A stretch of 64,000 bases of DNA, from the NCBI GenBank assembly GCA_027924645.1, contig BSBN01000860.1:4154001-4218000 (forward strand). Direction: 5' to 3'. Source of the stretch: Cunninghamia lanceolata (taxonomy: Eukaryota > Streptophyta > Pinopsida > Cupressales > Cupressaceae). Below are positions 59,661 through 64,000 of the stretch, in pieces. Within the stretch, counting starts at the first letter, position 1; every line of letters begins with the position of its first letter. The translations under genes were made by a program, and so were the position numbers. Under the pieces are notes generated by a model. The model was not told where the DNA came from, searched no databases, and saw only the letters and a list, made by a program, of their open reading frames with translations.

Positions 59661-59888
59661 ATGTTGATCCGCACTTTGCTTTCCCGGGGCAGCCACCACC
59701 GCCAAAGACTTCTCAATGGTTTGTTTCTCTGCAAAAAGAACGAACACATTTCTGTCTTGTCAAAAGTTAATAACGTGGCTTCAATTTATGGGGATAAATG
59801 TTTTGGATTACTTGCAGGAAATTTGAGAGCCCTGCAATATTCTAGTGGCAGTGCGGAGCCCCTAAAGGCACAAGATACTCAGACACCT
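59661..59888 (+). CDS. Putative first exon of a host gene with mitochondrial-type presequence
   Basis: From ATG 59661 the frame encodes MLIRTLLSRGSHHRQRLLNG, then a mixed region ending in LRALQYSSGSAEPLKAQDTQ. The start is rich in Arg, Leu and Ser and nearly free of acidic residues, with an RALQYSS segment that looks like a presequence cleavage region. This is the typical make-up of a plant mitochondrial targeting peptide. A splice donor is plausible at CCT|GTAGGT (exon end about 59888; four bases further is also possible). Translation past it becomes hydrophobic and non-conserved. I found no second exon in the window; it could lie beyond the copia element or be lost. The mature protein cannot be named. 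It could be a chance ORF or a gene fragment. Confidence 0.45.
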
Positions 59889-59889
59889 G

Positions 59890-61140
59890 TAGGTTTTACT
59901 TTTCTATTTTCAGGGTTTTGGAAATTATTGATGTTGTTTTTTCTTGGGAAGGCGAAGACGATTAGAAACTGTAAAATGAAACTGAAAATGAATTATGTAG
60001 TTTTCATTGCCTGCCAGGCTATGTAGTTGATCAGATTTCTATATTTTCACACAAATAGATCTACAGATTCTTCGGTAAAGCAGGAGCATACTTGTCCCAA
60101 AGATGTCACCGTACCCCAAAAAAACTTAACCACCACCGAGAGCTGAAAATCCAACTTTTTTATAGGAAAAGGTCATATCCTTTTCCATATAAAACTAACA
60201 TAAGCAAAACTAAAGAAACTGGAAAACTGTTCAAAGTTTAAATTAGTCCGAGCTGTGAAAACCATCCTGCTTTTCCACATCAACTGATTACTTGTCTCCA
60301 GTTCCAGCCACCAACCATGGTTCTTATTCCTGCATCAGGCCCTCCATGAAGGTGAAGATTGTGAAGTGTTTGCCATGCATGCAGACCTTTTCTATTATAT
60401 CATAAAGACGCCTGGAAAAATTATTGTTTTGATGTTATTTATTACGACAAAAAAAAGAGAGACATTAAAAAAGCCCAAATTTTCTACATTTATAATTTGG
60501 AAACGAGTCGTTGTCAGAAATAATAAGATGAGGAGAATGCCTCTTCTAATCGCTAGAAAATATTGAGAAACATGGTATAAATAGGTAAATGTTGTTTGAG
60601 TTGGTCTTTTAGGACTGTTGGTAAGAGTAAGGTAACTTCAGTGGGACCCACATACAAAAAGTGTAATATTGTGCATCATGTATGTATTCAAGATTTACTG
60701 GGGAAAAATAGTACTCTTAATTTTTAAAAAGTAAAACGCATCTAGGATCTTTTGTGTAAGAAAATGAATGTATTTGTATAAGCAGACAGAAGTGGTGGAA
60801 CTTAGATTTGAAAGAGGGAAGAAGTTAATAAGGAATTGTGTCTTTTTGATGCATGTTATTGATGTGAGTTATTTTGTTTACTTGGTGATTTATCCTTCTT
60901 TTATTGTGACTTATTTGATTAGTAGTTTTCTTAATCCTGCAATCTGAAGGCAGCTACAGATTTTGTTTGGGATTTTTTTTAATTTGAAAAAATGCATATG
61001 TTCTTTGTAATGGAGGTCTTGATGAAATTATTTGTATGTTGTAATGTTCTCCAAGTTGATCATTTGACTCTCTTAAGAACCTTTGAAATCTAAAGAAGTC
61101 CGTAATTTTATCAAAAAATCCTAAAAAACAAGGTACAATC
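59890..61140. other. No supported gene; possible intron
   Basis: AT-rich with short ORFs only. If the exon at 59661 is real, this would be the start of its first intron. Confidence 0.4.
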
Positions 61141-61147
61141 ATGCCCA

Positions 61148-61245
61148 TCGGACTGTGGTCTAGTGGTTGAGAATCGAGATAGGGTGACGACTTGCAAATA
61201 ATCCAGATTCATGCTTGTTTTTCAAGAATCTGGGAGTTTGACTCA
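61148..61245 (+). repeat. Possible tRNA-derived SINE head
   Basis: GGACTGTGGTCTAGTGGTTG (61150-61169) resembles the 5' end of a tRNA, including the polymerase III A box. About 70 bp on, GAGTTTGACTC (near 61230) is a weak B box. The cloverleaf does not close, so this is not a tRNA gene. No tail or target duplication was established. Confidence 0.35.
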
Positions 61246-61500
61246 AGGAATTCTAGGAATTCAATCAAGTATTCCCTCTGTCTAATCAAAGAGTGTTAAC
61301 CTCAATGAATTTTTTCTTTTTCAGTGTTTTGTAATGGAAATGCGATAATTTTTTTTTTAAGTAGTTGAAAACCACTGCAGCTACAGTAAAACTAAAAACT
61401 GTTCTAGCCCGAGCCTGGAAAATTTCTAGAAACAGAGGCATTTCAATCTAAATAAAGTAATCTAGACAAGCTGGAAAACTCTCTGTGGAGGCCATTATGT
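61246..61500. other. Nothing recognisable
   Basis: Short T-rich and unique sequence between the SINE-like head and the copia LTR region. Confidence 0.4.
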
Positions 61501-62065
61501 GTTGTATGCTGAAAAATAGAGAGAGTACTGTTGCCAAAATTACTGTCACTACCACCATGACTGCCATTTTTTCTTCTGTAACTCCCAAAATTGAAACTGA
61601 TTGAATTTAATTCACAAACCAAAAGGTTTGGAAGTCATCAGTTTAGGTCCATTCAAATTCGGGTTTGTGGTTGATTTGATCTAGTCTGTTTGCAGGATTT
61701 AAAGCGACTTTGATTCCCAATAGTTCAGTTGAAAACTCACAAGGGCGGCTGATCTATTCCCATTAGACCTCTCTTTCCTTGTACTACGGCCTCGGCGATT
61801 CTTCTAAATGGTTATCTCCCGTCATTTCAGAAGGCAAATAAAACAACAATGGTGATCTGCTGATCACAAAGCAAGTGTGCAAAAGCCCCAAATTGCCTTG
61901 ATAGAAGAGGAGGCAGGGGGTCTATTATATAGAAGCTCAAATTGTAGGTGAGCATTATAACACACAACCATATTCACCAATAACCCAACTATATTACTTA
62001 TTACATGCAAGAAGACAAAAGAAAGGCAACTAAATCAATAAGCCTAATGGGCATTATTATTGTCA
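61500..62065 (-). repeat. 3' LTR region of the copia element (outer end not determined)
   Basis: On the minus strand the LTR should start with TGACAATAATAATGCC at 62065, directly after a purine tract (ATTATGGGGGAGAA) that overlaps the end of pol. A promoter-like TTCTATATAATAGACC lies at about 61933-61918. The partner LTR is outside the window, so the outer end (given here as 61500) is a guess. Confidence 0.55.
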
Positions 62066-64000
62066 TTCTCCCCCATAATGATTGCTGGGAAGAACTTGAA
62101 GTAGATCTCTAAGTGTCTGGAATCTTTCACGAGCTAGAGGCATCGTGAAGACATCTGCAATTTGATCCTTTGTACTATAGTGCACAATCTCGATCAATCC
62201 TTGTTGAACTAACTCTTTGATATAGTGATGTTGAATTTCAATATGTTTGGTCCTACTATGAAACATTGAATTCTTTGTCATTTGTATAGCACTCTTGTTG
62301 TCACAATATGACAAGGTATGTCCATTTTGTATTTGGTGCAAATCCCCCAGTAGTCGTCTCAACCACATTGTTTGGCAAGTTGCTGATGTTGCAGCTTTGC
62401 ACTCTACCTCGCTTTTGACAGAAAGATTTGGATCAGAAAGACTTCTAAATCCAATATCTTTTAAATGTTTATCAATTTTAAGATCCCAGGCTCGAGGAGC
62501 TTGCTTAAGTCTGTATAGGGACTTAATTAACCTGCAAACTTGATGTTCATGTCCAGGAACCTAAAAACCCTTAGGTTGCACCATATAGACTTCTTCAAAT
62601 CCCCGTTCAAGAAGGCACTTTTGACATCCATTTGATATACCTTCTAACCAAATTGAGTGGCAATGGAGAGAAGTGACCGGAATGTGACCATCTTTGTAGT
62701 AGGAGCAAACCTCTCTTCAAAGTCTATACATTCTTGCTACGAATATCCCTTAGCAATGAGACGTGCCTTGTATTTGTTCAATGAACCATCGGCTTTGCAT
62801 TGGACCTTATAGACCCATTTGCATCCAATGGGCTTTTTACCTAGAGGCAATTCAACCAACTCCCAAGTCTTATTTTTGATCAATGCATGAGATTCAACCT
62901 TCATAGCAGCTTCCCGTTCTGGTTTCCCTTGTGCTTCAGAAAACTTTTGTGGTTTAGAAACTTGAAAAAGATTAAAAGATAGGGCAAAACGACTATGCTC
63001 AATAGATGAACCAATTATCATTTGTCATTTTCTCCAAGGACGTTCATTTGATGTAGGCAGTTCATCCACACATACGCCTTCCGTAGTGGAATAATACCAT
63101 TTAGGTTTTTGGTGTGTCTTCGGAGAATGTTGCAAAGACAAGTTCTCAACTCAAGTCTTACTTGGAGTGGCAACATTTTTAATTCTGCGTCTTTGATAGA
63201 CAAGCGGTGTAGAATCAACCACTGATTGACTTATAGGCTGACCTGCTGAACTGGAGGGTTCCTCTTTCAAAGGTACCATAATACTAGATTCAAGGTCTTC
63301 ATTGACTTCCAGCTGAACATTTGAAAAATATGGCTTTGTTTCTTTTACATCAACATCCTGACTAACAATGACCTTGTTAGTGGAGATATTAATAAGCCTG
63401 TATGCCGTAGAGTGTTCACTATAACCAGCAAAGAAATACCTAATGCTTTTGGATTCTAGTTTGTCTTTTCTATTTAGGAACTGAAGTGTATGCCGTTGAA
63501 CCAAAAATATGAAAAGAAGTTACGTTAGGTTTGTGACCGGTCCAAGCTTCCTCCAGTGTGATTTTTTGTAAAGCTTTGCATGGACATCTATTCAGGATGT
63601 AAACCACCGTGTTCACAGCTTCTCCCCAATACTAGTAGGGAACGTTCCTGTTGTGCATCATGCACCGTGCCATCTCCATGATGGTCTTGTTACGCCTTTC
63701 AACCACTCCATTTTGTTGTAGACTGAATGGTGTTGTTAACTGGTGCTGAATACCTTCTTTTTAATATAATTTCTTGAATTGAGTGGAGGTGAATTCCCCC
63801 ACGCCTTAAATTTGAGGAAGGCACCATAGCATTCAGACTTCTTTAAGAAGTAAATCCACATCTTTTTTGGAGAAATCATCCACCAATAACAGGAAGTACC
63901 TTGATCCATTGATAGTGGGAGCTTCCAGGAAGGCTCACAAAGATCCGCATGAATGAGATCCAAAAGACCCTTAACATGCCATGCACCTTCTATAGGAAAC
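62063..64000 (-). pseudogene. Ty1/copia pol with reverse-transcriptase core deleted (partial)
   Basis: Copia polyprotein in sense order from the right edge. The integrase core is partial (63963-63736, LDLIHADLCEPSWK-like start). The integrase C-terminal part follows (63504-63151, RYFFAGYSEHSTAYRL), then the start of reverse transcriptase (about 62930-62740, TWELVELPLGKKPIGCKWVY and KARLIAKGYS). RT continues in broken frames (SLYRLKQAPRAWD near 62510), then RNase H (62368-62063, YCDNKSAIQMTKNSMFHSRT, KHIEIQHHYIKE and KDQIADVFT) to the stop at 62063. Integrase preceding RT is the Ty1/copia order. Near 62415 the sequence jumps from the post-RLKQAPRAW region into RNase H, so the YVDD active site is missing. 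A TAG at 62737-62739 follows KGYS. Gag and protease lie beyond the edge. Confidence 0.9.

Noticed and set aside
59889..60026. Continuation of the putative host exon to the ORF stop
   Set aside because: After the likely splice donor the translation becomes hydrophobic then lysine-rich without resemblance to a mature enzyme. It is more likely intron.
61141..61250. A tRNA gene
   Set aside because: Only the D-arm/A-box part resembles a tRNA. There is no anticodon stem, no proper T-arm and no closing acceptor stem.

Overview
The window reads as nuclear DNA of a seed plant with a large, transposon-dominated genome. It is AT-rich, contains almost no intact genes, and carries nested LTR retrotransposons, an RPA-encoding Helitron, plant PLS-type PPR and CYP86-clan P450 fragments, a TIR-NBS-type fragment and a TRIM/SMART mini-retrotransposon. 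The size and age structure of the nests and the character of the gene fragments suggest a gymnosperm. That is an inference, and the species cannot be named from the sequence alone.

Layout. About 1.3-20.6 kb is one Helitron on the minus strand. It has an RPA1-like gene (20605-18759) followed by a Rep-helicase gene (18312-1337), both decayed by nonsense codons and frameshifts. The Rep-helicase is split by a 12.4-kb Ty3/gypsy element (3469-15912). That element has unusually long LTRs of about 4.85 kb, an internal region of only 2.75 kb, and a perfect ATCTA target-site duplication (TSD). A small intact ORF of unknown function (21650-22063) lies upstream of the RPA gene. From 22 to 31 kb the DNA is very AT-rich, with a microsatellite, a 54-bp terminal-inverted-repeat MITE whose right part is expanded in tandem, and a TIR-NBS-type fragment.

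From 30.9 to 58.4 kb come retroelements delimited by matched LTRs and TSDs. Element A (30921-40479, TSD TCTTA) contains element B (33021-38222, TSD GTTGT), which carries an extra truncated LTR inside it. Element D (42109-44883, TSD GAGAT) is small and carries fused fragments of a P450 gene and a PPR gene. A 330-bp SMART/TRIM lies at 45520-45849 (TSD CTTTT). Element C (50499-58425, TSD ATATT) is interrupted by a LARD-like element with 2-kb LTRs (51145-55748, TSD CCATG). A, B and C belong to one superfamily. A and B carry a CCHC gag zinc knuckle, all three share a conserved downstream protein motif, and I found no pol in any of them.

At 59661-59888 there is a plausible first exon of a host gene with a mitochondrial-type presequence. 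From about 61.5 kb to the right edge lies a Ty1/copia element on the minus strand, with its reverse-transcriptase core deleted. Seven of the eight LTR elements are in minus orientation.

How the parts relate: the autonomous machineries present (Helitron Rep-helicase/RPA, gypsy pol, copia pol) are all visibly broken. The many small elements would have needed such machinery from elsewhere. The most informative parts are the P450-PPR chimera in element D, the gag-only A/B/C family with its shared motif, the long-LTR gypsy inside the Helitron, and the SMART element with a tRNA-like B box.
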